From Eisenibacter elegans DSM 3317 (GTDB lineage: Bacteria > Bacteroidota > Bacteroidia > Cytophagales > Microscillaceae), in the NCBI RefSeq assembly GCF_000430505.1, contig NZ_KE387153.1, positions 296,542-360,541 of the forward strand: a stretch of DNA of 64,000 bases, given 5' to 3'. Numbering within the stretch: position 1 is the stretch's first letter; every line of letters begins with the position of its first letter. Both the position numbers and the translations under genes were made by a program. Below, piece after piece: positions 1 through 7,449 of this stretch. A model generated the notes under the pieces. It did not search any database, had not been told where the DNA came from, and saw only the letters and a program-made list of their open reading frames with translations.

Positions 1-1347
1 CAAAAACAAGACAAAAAACTGCGTTTGGAAATTGCCAAAATGCTGGAAAGTGATGGCTGGGAAACACAAGTGGCAAAACAAATTGTAGCATTTGACCCCT
101 ACGACCAAAACACTTTTGCAAACTGGTTCGACCCGGAGTGGATGTTTGGATTACAACCCATTAATACAAGTGCTGGCGTTTTTGATATTGTAATAGGAAA
201 TCCACCTTATGTCGATTCGGAAACGATGACAAGGGATAACCCTGAATTTAGAGAAATTTTGAAATTTAAATTTGCTTCAGCTGAGGGGAACTGGGATCTC
301 TTTGTGGTCTTCACTGAAATGGGCATTAATCTAACTAAAAATCAAGGTACTTTAGCTTTTATTATTCCCAATAAAATAGTATCCGCTAAATATACTTACT
401 CACTCAGGGGTTTAATTTGTAAATTATCACCTAGAGAATTGATAGATTATTCAAATGTTGATGTTTTTAAAGAAGCTGATGTTTATCCTGTTGTTATATT
501 AATTTCAAATCAAAAGCCTGATAATTATAAAGTTTCTACAAAAGTAATGGAAGGTCTTGAAAGGGTTAAAACACTCAATCTAGTCGATTCAAATCAATTC
601 GTTAGTGATATCTTTTGGGATAAATATTTTTTTAGCCCTGAAATTTTAAACTTAATTATAAAGATTACAAAGCATAAAAAGCTAATAACTTTATTTCCAA
701 ATATTCTTGGTGCTGCAACAGTTAATGAGGCATACCAAATCAAAGAAGTTCTTCGTGAATTAAACAAAGAAAAGAATTTTTTCAAGTTCGTTAATACTGG
801 AACTATTGATCCTTACAAAACACTTTGGGGGGTTAAACAAACACAATACATAAAGGGGCAATATCATCAACCTATTTTAACTAAAGAAGATTTGGATAAT
901 ATTAATCCGACCCGAACAAAGCAATCAAATTCATCTAAAATAATAATTGCAGGTATGTCTTTACGGATTGAAGCATATTTTGACGAAAATGGAAAGTATT
1001 GCGCAGGTAAATCAACAACAATTATTTTAGGCGAAACTGATTCATTAAAGAGCTTATCAGGTATTCTAAATTCTAAACTAGTTTCCTATTGGTTCTCGAA
1101 ATATTTTAATTCTCTTTCAATGGCAGGTGGATATTTTAATATTGGCAACAATGAAATTGGCCTTATTCCAATACCTGAAATTAATTTCCCCATATCAAGT
1201 TTAAATAAACTTGTTGATAAAATCGTGTTTATTAAAGAAAATGATCCTATTGCCGATACCTCAATACTTGAAGAACAAATAGACGAGCTGGTTTACCAAC
1301 TGTATGATTTAACCGAGGAGGAGATAAGGATAGTAGAGGGTGGGTAA
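1..1347 (+). CDS. Eco57I-type DNA adenine methylase / type IIG restriction-modification protein, C-terminal part
   Basis: The reading frame is open from the first base, so the true start lies outside the window; the first internal start-like codon is TTG at 25. The adenine methyltransferase motif IV (NPPY) is visible about 60 residues in, inside IVIGNPPYVD. A target-recognition-like region follows, and the C-terminus is an acidic helix rich in EEQIDELVYQLYDL, which is typical of Eco57I/TaqI-like specificity domains. The protein should methylate adenine in a specific DNA site. Whether it also cuts DNA depends on an N-terminal nuclease domain that is not visible here. The gene is AT-rich and followed directly by inverted repeats and a GxxExxY gene, consistent with an accessory defence island. 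The family call is firm; type IIG versus stand-alone methylase is open. Confidence 0.85.
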   Translation, partial: QKQDKKLRLEIAKMLESDGWETQVAKQIVAFDPYDQNTFANWFDPEWMFGLQPINTSAGVFDIVIGNPPYVDSETMTRDNPEFREILKFKFASAEGNWDLFVVFTEMGINLTKNQGTLAFIIPNKIVSAKYTYSLRGLICKLSPRELIDYSNVDVFKEADVYPVVILISNQKPDNYKVSTKVMEGLERVKTLNLVDSNQFVSDIFWDKYFFSPEILNLIIKITKHKKLITLFPNILGAATVNEAYQIKEVLRELNKEKNFFKFVNTGTIDPYKTLWGVKQTQYIKGQYHQPILTKEDLDNINPTRTKQSNSSKIIIAGMSLRIEAYFDENGKYCAGKSTTIILGETDSLKSLSGILNSKLVSYWFSKYFNSLSMAGGYFNIGNNEIGLIPIPEINFPISSLNKLVDKIVFIKENDPIADTSILEEQIDELVYQLYDLTEEEIRIVEGG

Positions 1348-1351
1348 AAAA

Positions 1352-1450
1352 CTCCCTCCGTGCCCCTCCGTGCCCTCTGTGGTAAAACAATAAAACTCAC
1401 CACGGAGAACACAGAGATAAAAACCTCTGTGCCCTGTGTGGTAAAACAAA
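1352..1450. repeat. Inverted repeats upstream of the GxxExxY gene
   Basis: The sequence alternates arms of the form CTCCGTGCCCTCTGTGGT and ACCACGGAGAACACAGAG, which are reverse complements apart from C/T changes, so it can fold into an 18-bp stem with a short loop. The same word family recurs in the repeat block on the other side of the GxxExxY gene at 1834-2022. Confidence 0.85.
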
Positions 1451-1456
1451 TAAGAA

Positions 1457-1828
1457 ATGGAAATAAACCAGATAACCGAGAAAATTATTGGTTGTGCAAT
1501 TGAAGTTCACAAAAATTTAGGTCCGGGCTTGCTTGAAAGTGCCTACGAAGAGTGTTTGTATTACGAACTAAATCACCACGGACTACATGTAAAACGACAA
1601 CTCGCTTTGCCCGTGGTTTACAAAGATGTGAAGTTAGATGCCGGCTATCGTATTGATTTATTGGTAGAAAATAAAGTAATCGTTGAAATAAAATCAGTTG
1701 AGGCAATAGCGGAAATACACAAAGCCCAACTGATGACGTATATGAAACTTGCCAACATAAAAATAGGTCTATTAATGAACTTTAACGTCAGCCGTTTAAA
1801 AGATGGAATCGTTAGATGGATTATTTAA
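1457..1828 (+). CDS. GxxExxY family protein
   Basis: A 123-residue protein starting at ATG 1457, close to the usual family length. It carries the name-giving motif as GLLESAY near residues 29-35. Further on, [19 protein letters not shown] reads like the D...(E/Q)xK core of the PD-(D/E)XK nuclease fold, so a nuclease-like role is often suspected, but the function of the family is not established. The gene stands alone between the methylase gene and a tandem-repeat block, and both sides carry the same CACCACRGAG-type inverted repeats. That suggests the gene and its repeats form one transferable unit. The family assignment is strong; the function is unknown. Confidence 0.9.
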   Translation: MEINQITEKIIGCAIEVHKNLGPGLLESAYEECLYYELNHHGLHVKRQLALPVVYKDVKLDAGYRIDLLVENKVIVEIKSVEAIAEIHKAQLMTYMKLANIKIGLLMNFNVSRLKDGIVRWII

Positions 1829-1833
1829 ATAAT

Positions 1834-2024
1834 TCACCACGGAGAGCACAGGGAAACACAGAGAAAAATTCTCCGTGCCTCTCCGTGCCCTCTGTGGTAA
1901 ACAAATAACTCACCACAGAGAACGCAGAGAAACACAGAGAAAAAACCTCCGTGCCTCTCCGTGCCCTCTGTGGTAAACAAATAACTCACCACAGAGAACG
2001 CAGAGAAACACAGAGAAAAAAACG
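1834..2024. repeat. Inverted repeats plus 76-bp tandem repeat downstream of the GxxExxY gene
   Basis: The block begins with a CACCACGGAGAGCACAGG arm whose complement follows as CTCCGTGCCCTCTGTGGT-type arms. A 76-bp unit starting at 1871 is repeated almost exactly at 1947, and each unit holds both arms of the hairpin. Open frames read on the minus strand across this block are artefacts of the repeats. Confidence 0.88.
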
Positions 2025-2117
2025 CCACGCACCACCAAACACGTACAGACCAAAAAGCAAACGGACAATGACACCCAAAACCCAAGCATACAGCGACTTT
2101 CAGACACAGTGGACAAG

Positions 2118-2263
2118 AACGCCAGCTGCCAACAGCGTGTTGCCTCAATTGGCGGTGACGTGCAAAATTGAAGTTGGGTGCACCTATCAAACTTTTGTGT
2201 AGGTTGACAGTTTGTAGCTCCGAAATCCGCCACTACGCAAAGCTGCAAAACGTCAATCTGTCT
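2118..2263. repeat. attC-like long hairpin, copy A (degenerate)
   Basis: The right arm (2197-2255) is nearly identical to the right arm of copy C (4804-4860), including GTTTGTAGCTCCGAAATCC and CACTACGCAAAGCTGCAAAA. The left arm (about 2130-2160, with CAACAGCGTGTTGCC and TTGGCGGTGA) is an imperfect complement. The outer right box reads CGTC where copies B and C read CGTT, so this copy appears decayed. No gene is supported inside it. Confidence 0.6.
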
Positions 2264-2644
2264 AAAAACTCATTAAAATACGCTGTACCAAGGCGATACA
2301 AGCCCGTAGCGAGACGCATATTTGGTACGAATACTTTGAAAAACACAAAATTTCTTTCCTATAAATGGTTTAAAATTAGCCAAAAAACCCCAAAGGAGCT
2401 AAGTCTAAACTTTCTACAAAAAGGTCTATACGCCGCACCACACTGTCAGGAGATACCAGCCCCTCAAGGGGAGCAGTAAGGCTGTAAGTAGCCCTGTCTT
2501 TGCCTGTAATAAATTTTATTCCCTAAGCTATGGATTTTTCTTGGCTTTTTGCTATCTTCACAAGAGTTGGTTTTTGGACAGACTGACCGTTGTGGGCAAC
2601 GATAGAATACTGTATACACAAAAAATATTAATATTTTCAGAACT
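2264..2644. other. Intergenic stretch without a supported gene
   Basis: No convincing coding region. A short inverted repeat GTACCAA / TTGGTAC lies at 2285-2328. The only long frame (2168-2479) begins inside hairpin copy A and resembles no protein family. CGTTGTGGGC at about 2594 could be the remains of another hairpin outer box just upstream of the lipoprotein gene. Confidence 0.5.
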
Positions 2645-3409
2645 ATGCAAAAGATAATTTACACATTGACACTCTTGCTATTAGCAAGTTGCGGACAACA
2701 AAAATCTGAACAGACAACAACTGTAGCTGTTTCTGACACAAGTGTAACTGTTTCTGAAACAAGCGCTACAAATAATAATAGGACAGACGAACATAACTTA
2801 ACAGGTGAACAGAAGAAAAATCCAAATGACTTTTTACCCAAAGGATTTGTGGTTTTTGAAAAAATAAGTGGAGACTTGAATAGAGACGGAACCGAAGACT
2901 GTGTGCTTATCATAAAAGGAACAGACAAAAAGCAAATCATTACTGACGAATATCGTGGAAAGTTAGACCGTAACCGAAGAGGGATTATTATATTGTTCGA
3001 CAAAAAAAACCATTTCGAGTTGGTTGTAAAAAACGAAAACTGTTTTTCATCTGAAAACGAAGATGGTGGGGTTTATGCTGCACCTGAACTATCTGTTGAA
3101 ATTAAAAAAGGTAATTTATATGTCAATTATGCACAAGGTAGATATGGTTATCGGCAATATAATTTTAGATATAAAGAATCTGATTTCGAATTAATAGGTT
3201 ACGATGAAAGTAATGGTGGTGCTGTAATTGATAGCGAAATAAGTATTAATTTTTTAACTAAAAAGAAGCAGGAAAAATTTAATACAAACGAAAACGCCCA
3301 AGGTGGAGATGAAGTTTTTAAAGAAACGTGGAAAGAAATAAATGTAAACAGGCTTATTAAATTATCAGAAATTAAAGATTTTGACGAACTTGATATGTCT
3401 GTATATTAA
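2645..3409 (+). CDS. Hypothetical lipoprotein
   Basis: A 254-residue protein starting at ATG 2645. It has an N-terminal signal peptide ending in a lipobox (LLASC, Cys near residue 16), so it should be a membrane-anchored lipoprotein. A Thr/Ser-rich linker follows. Near residue 80 it contains GDLNRDGTEDCVLII, which resembles the D-x-N-x-D-G calcium-binding loop found in integrin/VCBS-like repeats. The rest is not recognised. The gene is a lone plus-strand ORF followed 12 bp later by an attC-like hairpin, so it looks like the cargo of a cassette-type unit. It is AT-rich compared with the core genes. Confidence 0.75.
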   Translation: MQKIIYTLTLLLLASCGQQKSEQTTTVAVSDTSVTVSETSATNNNRTDEHNLTGEQKKNPNDFLPKGFVVFEKISGDLNRDGTEDCVLIIKGTDKKQIITDEYRGKLDRNRRGIIILFDKKNHFELVVKNENCFSSENEDGGVYAAPELSVEIKKGNLYVNYAQGRYGYRQYNFRYKESDFELIGYDESNGGAVIDSEISINFLTKKKQEKFNTNENAQGGDEVFKETWKEINVNRLIKLSEIKDFDELDMSVY

Positions 3410-3421
3410 TAACAAGAATAA

Positions 3422-3564
3422 CTGCCCATAACAGCGGTTTGGTGAAATGGCGGGTTCGTGCTAAATTCAATAGTTGTTCTTCGGTTCAACTTATGTGCAA
3501 AATTGAAGTTCAGCGCTTAAAAATTCATCACTATGCCAAGTCGCAAAACGTTAGCGGTCAGGCT
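3422..3564. repeat. attC-like long hairpin, copy B
   Basis: The left arm (3424-3460) contains CTGCCCATAACAGCGGTTTGG and ATGGCGGGTT. The right arm (3520-3563) contains CACTATGCCAAGTCGCAAAA and ends CGTTAGCGGTCAG. The arms pair imperfectly with several G:T pairs, and the outermost boxes CTGnCC..TAAC and GTTA..GGTCAG are complementary. It sits directly after the lipoprotein gene and before the hydrolase gene, as an integron attC site would. Confidence 0.7.
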
Positions 3565-3634
3565 AAATGAGGTCTACAACTATATAACAAAATATACTCT
3601 ACTCAAAAACAAAAATACCTTAAAATTAAAATAT

Positions 3635-4696
3635 ATGAATACAAAATTATTAAAAGTATTTTTAGCGACATTCTTTGCAAGCGCTCTATTCATTATGTCA
3701 AGCAAGTCTTACGCTTGTACAAGAGTAGTTTATCAAGGTCCCAACGGGACAATAATTACCGCTCGCTCAATGGATTGGAAGGGAGATATTCCTGCTAATC
3801 TCTGGGTTTTCCCAAGAGGAATGGAACGCAACGGAGAAGCAGGAAGTACATCGGTAAAATGGAAGTCAAAATATGGAAGTGTTATTACCAGCTCTTGGGA
3901 TATTGCTTCATCTGACGGAATGAATGAAAAAGGATTAGTTGGAAACCTGTTATGGTTAGCCGAGTCGTCTTATCCAAAATTTGAAAAAGATAAAGATAAA
4001 GCCGGCATTGCCGTTTCACTGTGGCTACAATACGTGTTGGATAATTTTGAAAATGTATCCGAAGCAGTTGAATTTCTCGGAAGAGAAGAATTTGTTGTTG
4101 TTTCATCGCATATTCCGGGCACAAATGTTTTTGCTACGGTACACTTATCAATTTCAGATGCATCGGGTGATAATGCTATCTTTGAGTATATAGATGGGAA
4201 ACTCGTAATACACCATGATAAGTCGTACGTAACCATGACCAATTCGCCAACTTTTGCAGAGCAACTAGCTATAAACACCTATTGGAAAAGCATTCCGGGT
4301 ACTGTTATGCTTCCGGGAACCAACAGAGCGGCAGATAGATTTGTAAGGGCCTCTTATTACATTGATGCCATACCAAAAACAGATAATACAAGAGTAGCGT
4401 TAGCAAGTGTTTTTGGAGTAATACGGAACTGTTCGGTTCCGCTGGGTATCTCATCAGAAACAGCACCCAATATTTCTTCTACTCGATGGAGAACAGTCGC
4501 AGACCAAAAGAATTTGGTTTACTATTTTGATAACGTGTTAAATCCGAATGTGGTATGGATAGAATTCAGTAAAATAGATTTTAGTGAAAAAGGAAAAGTG
4601 AAAAAATTAAGTTTGGCAAATAATGAAAATTATTCGGGAGAATCTTCTATGAATTTTAAAGTTGCACAACCGTTCAAATTTGCGGGACTGGAATAG
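3635..4696 (+). CDS. Secreted linear amide C-N hydrolase, choloylglycine hydrolase / penicillin V acylase family
   Basis: The start is taken at ATG 3635, giving 353 residues with a clean signal peptide that ends ...SKSYA before Cys28. In this Ntn-hydrolase family the catalytic nucleophile is the N-terminal Cys exposed after processing, and here CTRVVY directly follows the predicted cleavage site. TARSMDW and NEKGLVGNLLW further on match conserved active-site segments. The enzyme should hydrolyse an amide bond in the periplasm or outside the cell, for example in bile-acid conjugates, penicillin V or N-acyl homoserine lactones; the substrate cannot be read from the sequence. An upstream in-frame start at 3533 would lie inside hairpin copy B and spoil the signal peptide. 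The gene is flanked by hairpins B and C. Confidence 0.88.
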   Translation: MNTKLLKVFLATFFASALFIMSSKSYACTRVVYQGPNGTIITARSMDWKGDIPANLWVFPRGMERNGEAGSTSVKWKSKYGSVITSSWDIASSDGMNEKGLVGNLLWLAESSYPKFEKDKDKAGIAVSLWLQYVLDNFENVSEAVEFLGREEFVVVSSHIPGTNVFATVHLSISDASGDNAIFEYIDGKLVIHHDKSYVTMTNSPTFAEQLAINTYWKSIPGTVMLPGTNRAADRFVRASYYIDAIPKTDNTRVALASVFGVIRNCSVPLGISSETAPNISSTRWRTVADQKNLVYYFDNVLNPNVVWIEFSKIDFSEKGKVKKLSLANNENYSGESSMNFKVAQPFKFAGLE

Positions 4697-4723
4697 AAAT
4701 TAATTATTCATTGAGGAGAACAG

Positions 4724-4872
4724 AAGCCCTAAACGCTAGTAGCAGTTTGGCAAAAAAGCGGGTTCAGTGGTAAATTGAAGTGTAGTTTTTCAAATCAACA
4801 TTTGTGGCAGGTTGACAGTTTGTAGCTCCGAAATCCGCCACTACGCAAAGCTGCAAAACCGTTGTGCGTCAG
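4724..4872. repeat. attC-like long hairpin, copy C
   Basis: The left arm (4728-4765) contains CCTAAACGCTAGTAGCAG, TTTGGCAAAAAAGCGGGTTC and a short AT-rich middle. The right arm (4804-4872) contains CTCCGAAATCCGCCACTACG, CAAAGCTGCAAAACC and ends in GTTGTGCGTCAG. The arms are imperfect complements over about 30 bp. The right arm matches copy A almost exactly over about 55 bp. Confidence 0.7.
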
Positions 4873-4889
4873 TGTAAAAAAGACAACCA

Positions 4890-4968
4890 ACCCGCATTGG
4901 CACATTTGGTTTTGCCTGCCAACACAAAAAACCACCCGAGGCAAAACCAAAAGAGCCAAATAAGCGAA
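4890..4968. repeat. Second type of long hairpin
   Basis: TTTGGTTTTGCCT at 4905-4917 and AGGCAAAACCAAA at 4939-4951 form a perfect 13-bp inverted repeat with a 21-bp loop. TTGGC outside the left arm and GCCAA outside the right arm extend the pairing with internal mismatches. It lies just after attC-like copy C and has no similarity to it. Confidence 0.75.
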
Positions 4969-5130
4969 TGATTGCCAGCGCTAATTGAATAGTTATGATA
5001 GTGTTGGCAAACTTCGAATTACGAACACCTTTAAAAAATAAAAATCTTTTGGTAATTTTTTAATTTGTATAATCATAAATAAAATATGAAAACAACTTTT
5101 AAATAACGCATATTTTAATTATAAAATACA

Positions 5131-5485
5131 ACCAAAGATTAGCCAAACTCATACAAAGAGGATTGGAGGAACAGGGCTTTGCAACTGCTTTGGCATATGA
5201 TGGACTTTCAGGAAGGAAACTTACTCTTCAAAATAATTACGATTTAATAATAACCGACATTATAAGGAATTTAAACTTCTAGAGTATATGCTGCAAAACC
5301 CTGAACGCGTTTTATCGAGAGTAGAAATTGCCGAAAAAGTTTGGGACACTCATTTTGATACGGGCACTAACTTCATTGACGTTTACATTAATTATTTGAG
5401 AAATAAAATTGATAAGCATTTTGATAAAAAACTCATTCATACCAAATCAGGAATGGGATTTATACTAAAGGTGGAGGAGCTATGA
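5131..5485 (+). pseudogene. OmpR/PhoB-family response regulator remnant
   Basis: Two pieces of one regulator remain in different frames. From 5139 the frame reads LAKLIQRGLEEQGF...NNYDLIITDII, the first half of a receiver domain up to its phospho-acceptor Asp. From 5264 another frame reads KEFKLLEYMLQNPERVLSR...VYINYLRNKIDK...GMGFIL, the winged-helix DNA-binding domain. About 95-100 codons between them (the rest of the receiver and the linker) are missing and the frame is shifted. One extra A before 5139 also breaks the join to the expected N-terminal EPK segment. The intact 5288-5485 frame is only the DNA-binding half. The regulator originally ended in an ATGA-type overlap with the kinase now starting at 5882. 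Confidence 0.85.
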
Positions 5486-5881
5486 GTGATAAGTTATATA
5501 TTATAAGTTATGAGTAAATCAGTATTAAAAGAAAAGTCGTTTTTATTTGCCTTGAGGGTAATTAAATTATACAAATACTTATGCGAAGAAAAGTTTTGAG
5601 CAAACAGTTATTGCGTTCAGGAACTTCAGTTGGGGCAAATATAAGGGAGGCACAAAACGCACAGAGCAAACCTGATTTTATTCACAAGCTTTCTATTGCT
5701 CAAAAAGAGTGTGATGAAACCTTGTATTGGATAGAGTTATTAAATCAATCAGGCTTTATTTCAACGGATGAATTTGTTTCAATTAATGATGATGCTAAAG
5801 AACTATTGAGAATGCTTCGTAGTGCAATAATTACTTCAAAAACAACCCATAACTTATAACCCATAACTTACAACTTACGAA
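5486..5881 (+). mobile_element. Four-helix-bundle gene element with terminal inverted repeats, inserted between regulator and kinase
   Basis: The left end (5488-5514) and right end (5847-5873) are inverted repeats built from TAAGTTAT and TTATAAGTTATG words, about 25 bp each. The start codon of the enclosed gene lies in the left repeat and its stop codon in the right repeat, so the unit is hardly more than gene plus ends. Removing it restores GAGCTATGA joined to AAATCAGATC, the usual overlap of a regulator stop with a kinase start; TGA appears on both sides as a possible 3-bp target duplication. No transposase is present. The element call is inference from this fit. Confidence 0.7.
5510..5859 (+). 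pseudogene. Four-helix-bundle protein (23S rRNA intervening-sequence family), frameshifted
   Basis: The natural start is ATG 5510, reading MSKSVLKEKSFLFALRVIKL, which then runs into a stop at about 5598. From 5581 a second frame continues with VLSKQLLRSGTSVGANIREA, the hallmark of the S23/IVP four-helix-bundle family, to a stop at 5857-5859. One shift of frame near 5590-5597 therefore splits an otherwise complete gene of about 116 codons. The family is known from open frames inside 23S rRNA intervening sequences; its molecular function is not established. The gene here lies outside rRNA, in an operon. It may be inactive, or the shift could be a sequencing error. Confidence 0.82.
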
Positions 5882-7249
5882 GTGAAAATCAGATCACGGC
5901 TTACTTTACTATTCACACTCATTACTGCTACTATTTTATTGGCATTTGCTTCTGTAATCTATATTTCAGCAAAGGAAAACCGTGAAAAAGAATTTTATTC
6001 TTTATTAAGAAAAGAAGCTCTAACCAAAGCAAATTTGTTTTTCAATGCAAAAGTAGAAATCCAAACTCTTCAAGATATTTATAGAAGTAATAGACAAATT
6101 TTAAATGAAGTTGAAGTAGCTATTTATGACAGCAGTTTTAATTTACTTTATCACGATGCCGTTGATATTGACTTTGTGAAGGAAACACCTGAAATGTTAA
6201 ATAATATCTATCAAAAGGGTGAAATTAAATTTTATCAGGAAGATTGGCAGGTAATAGGTTTTCGTTATGGTTTTCAAAATAAGGATTATATTATAACAGC
6301 TGCTGCTTATGACCAATATGGATACAGTAAATTAAACAGTCTGATGAAGAACATTTTTGTTGTTTTTATTGTCTCCATTTTATTCCTCTACATTGCAGGG
6401 TTATACTTTTCAAAAAAGGCATTTGACCCTGTAAAAGAAATGACGAATAAAGTAAAAATAATTTCTGCGACCAATCTGGACTTGCGATTGAACAATAACG
6501 GCAATAAAGATGAGCTTTCTGAGTTGGCCGGCACATTCAACGAAATGCTGAACCGACTGGAAAATTCTTTTGATGCTCAAAAGAATTTTGTTTCCAATAT
6601 TTCCCACGAATTGCGGACACCACTTGCGGCCATTATTACAGAATTAGAACTATCAATCAATAAAGAACGAACTATTGAAGAATATAAAACAGCCATTCTG
6701 AATGCCCTGAATGATGCAAAAAAACTGGTTCGTATTTCTAACAGCTTACTCGACTTGGCAAAAGCAAGCTATGACCCATCCGAAATTGTTTTTAAATCGG
6801 TTCGTATTGATGAGATTTTAATGGATGCACGGCAACAAGTACAAAAGGCAAACCCCAACTACAAAATCGATATTGCATTTGAACAGGAATTTGAAAATGA
6901 TCATCAAATATCCGTAAATGGTAACGAATATCTTTTGAAAGTGGCATTTGCTAATCTTATGGAAAACGGATGTAAGTTTTCAAAAGAGCATCAATGCAGT
7001 GTTTCTGTTCAGTTTAATGATGAAAATATTAAGCTCAAATTTACAGACAAAGGCATTGGCATATCGGAAGATGATTTACAAAACATCTTTACGCCTTTTT
7101 ATAGGGGCCTAAACAAGCAATTTGCAGAAGGCAGTGGCATTGGGCTTTCACTCACACAAAAAACTATTCAATTACACAAAGGTTCCATAAGCGTTCAATC
7201 TACACAAGGAGAGGGAACAATCTTTACCATTGAGCTGCCTCACATCTAA
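5882..7249 (+). CDS. Two-component sensor histidine kinase
   Basis: 455 residues starting at GTG 5882. Order: membrane segment (about 8-29), periplasmic sensor region (30-155), second membrane segment (157-177), HAMP domain (178-232), HisKA with the phospho-acceptor His242 in SNISHELRTPLAA, and an ATPase domain with N box NLMENGCKF, DKGIGIS and GSGIGLSLT. It is similar in layout to CusS/RprX-type kinases. The GTG start follows from the insertion of the element at 5486-5881: the original ATG overlapped the regulator stop and was replaced. Its partner regulator is a pseudogene, so the kinase is either an orphan or signals to another regulator. The domain reading is firm; the signal is unknown. 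Confidence 0.92.
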   Translation: MKIRSRLTLLFTLITATILLAFASVIYISAKENREKEFYSLLRKEALTKANLFFNAKVEIQTLQDIYRSNRQILNEVEVAIYDSSFNLLYHDAVDIDFVKETPEMLNNIYQKGEIKFYQEDWQVIGFRYGFQNKDYIITAAAYDQYGYSKLNSLMKNIFVVFIVSILFLYIAGLYFSKKAFDPVKEMTNKVKIISATNLDLRLNNNGNKDELSELAGTFNEMLNRLENSFDAQKNFVSNISHELRTPLAAIITELELSINKERTIEEYKTAILNALNDAKKLVRISNSLLDLAKASYDPSEIVFKSVRIDEILMDARQQVQKANPNYKIDIAFEQEFENDHQISVNGNEYLLKVAFANLMENGCKFSKEHQCSVSVQFNDENIKLKFTDKGIGISEDDLQNIFTPFYRGLNKQFAEGSGIGLSLTQKTIQLHKGSISVQSTQGEGTIFTIELPHI

Positions 7250-7290
7250 TCCGCTCTAATAAAATTATAATTTTTTTCTAAAAGGTCTCT

Positions 7291-7314
7291 AACAGCTTCC
7301 AACGGGAGGCTGTT
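7291..7314 (+). terminator. Probable hairpin after the kinase gene
   Basis: AACAGCTTCC and GGAGGCTGTT form a 10-bp stem (one G:T) around an AACG loop, 42 bp after the kinase stop. The following tract, GTAGTTTTGC, is only weakly T-rich, so a terminator role is likely but not certain. Confidence 0.45.
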
Positions 7315-7449
7315 GTAGTTTTGCAGCATCAAAATATTTAATAAATGGATTCAGACCCCATTGGTAAGACACGCAAATTCAAAAACTAAACTGCACAGTG
7401 CTTTCAAACTGTGCAAGGTAGTTGTGGAATTGCACAAAAAGAAAGCAAA

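Noticed and set aside
1871-2022. Possible CRISPR array
   Set aside because: Only two units of 76 bp without unique spacers; the units are hairpins.
1834-2248. Two long minus-strand and one plus-strand open frames of 83-118 codons
   Set aside because: They run through the 76-bp tandem inverted repeats; the repeated FFSVFLCVLCGELFVYHRGH-like text is an artefact of the repeat.
2168-2479. 103-codon plus-strand frame
   Set aside because: It begins inside attC-like copy A and resembles no protein; no start context or signal.
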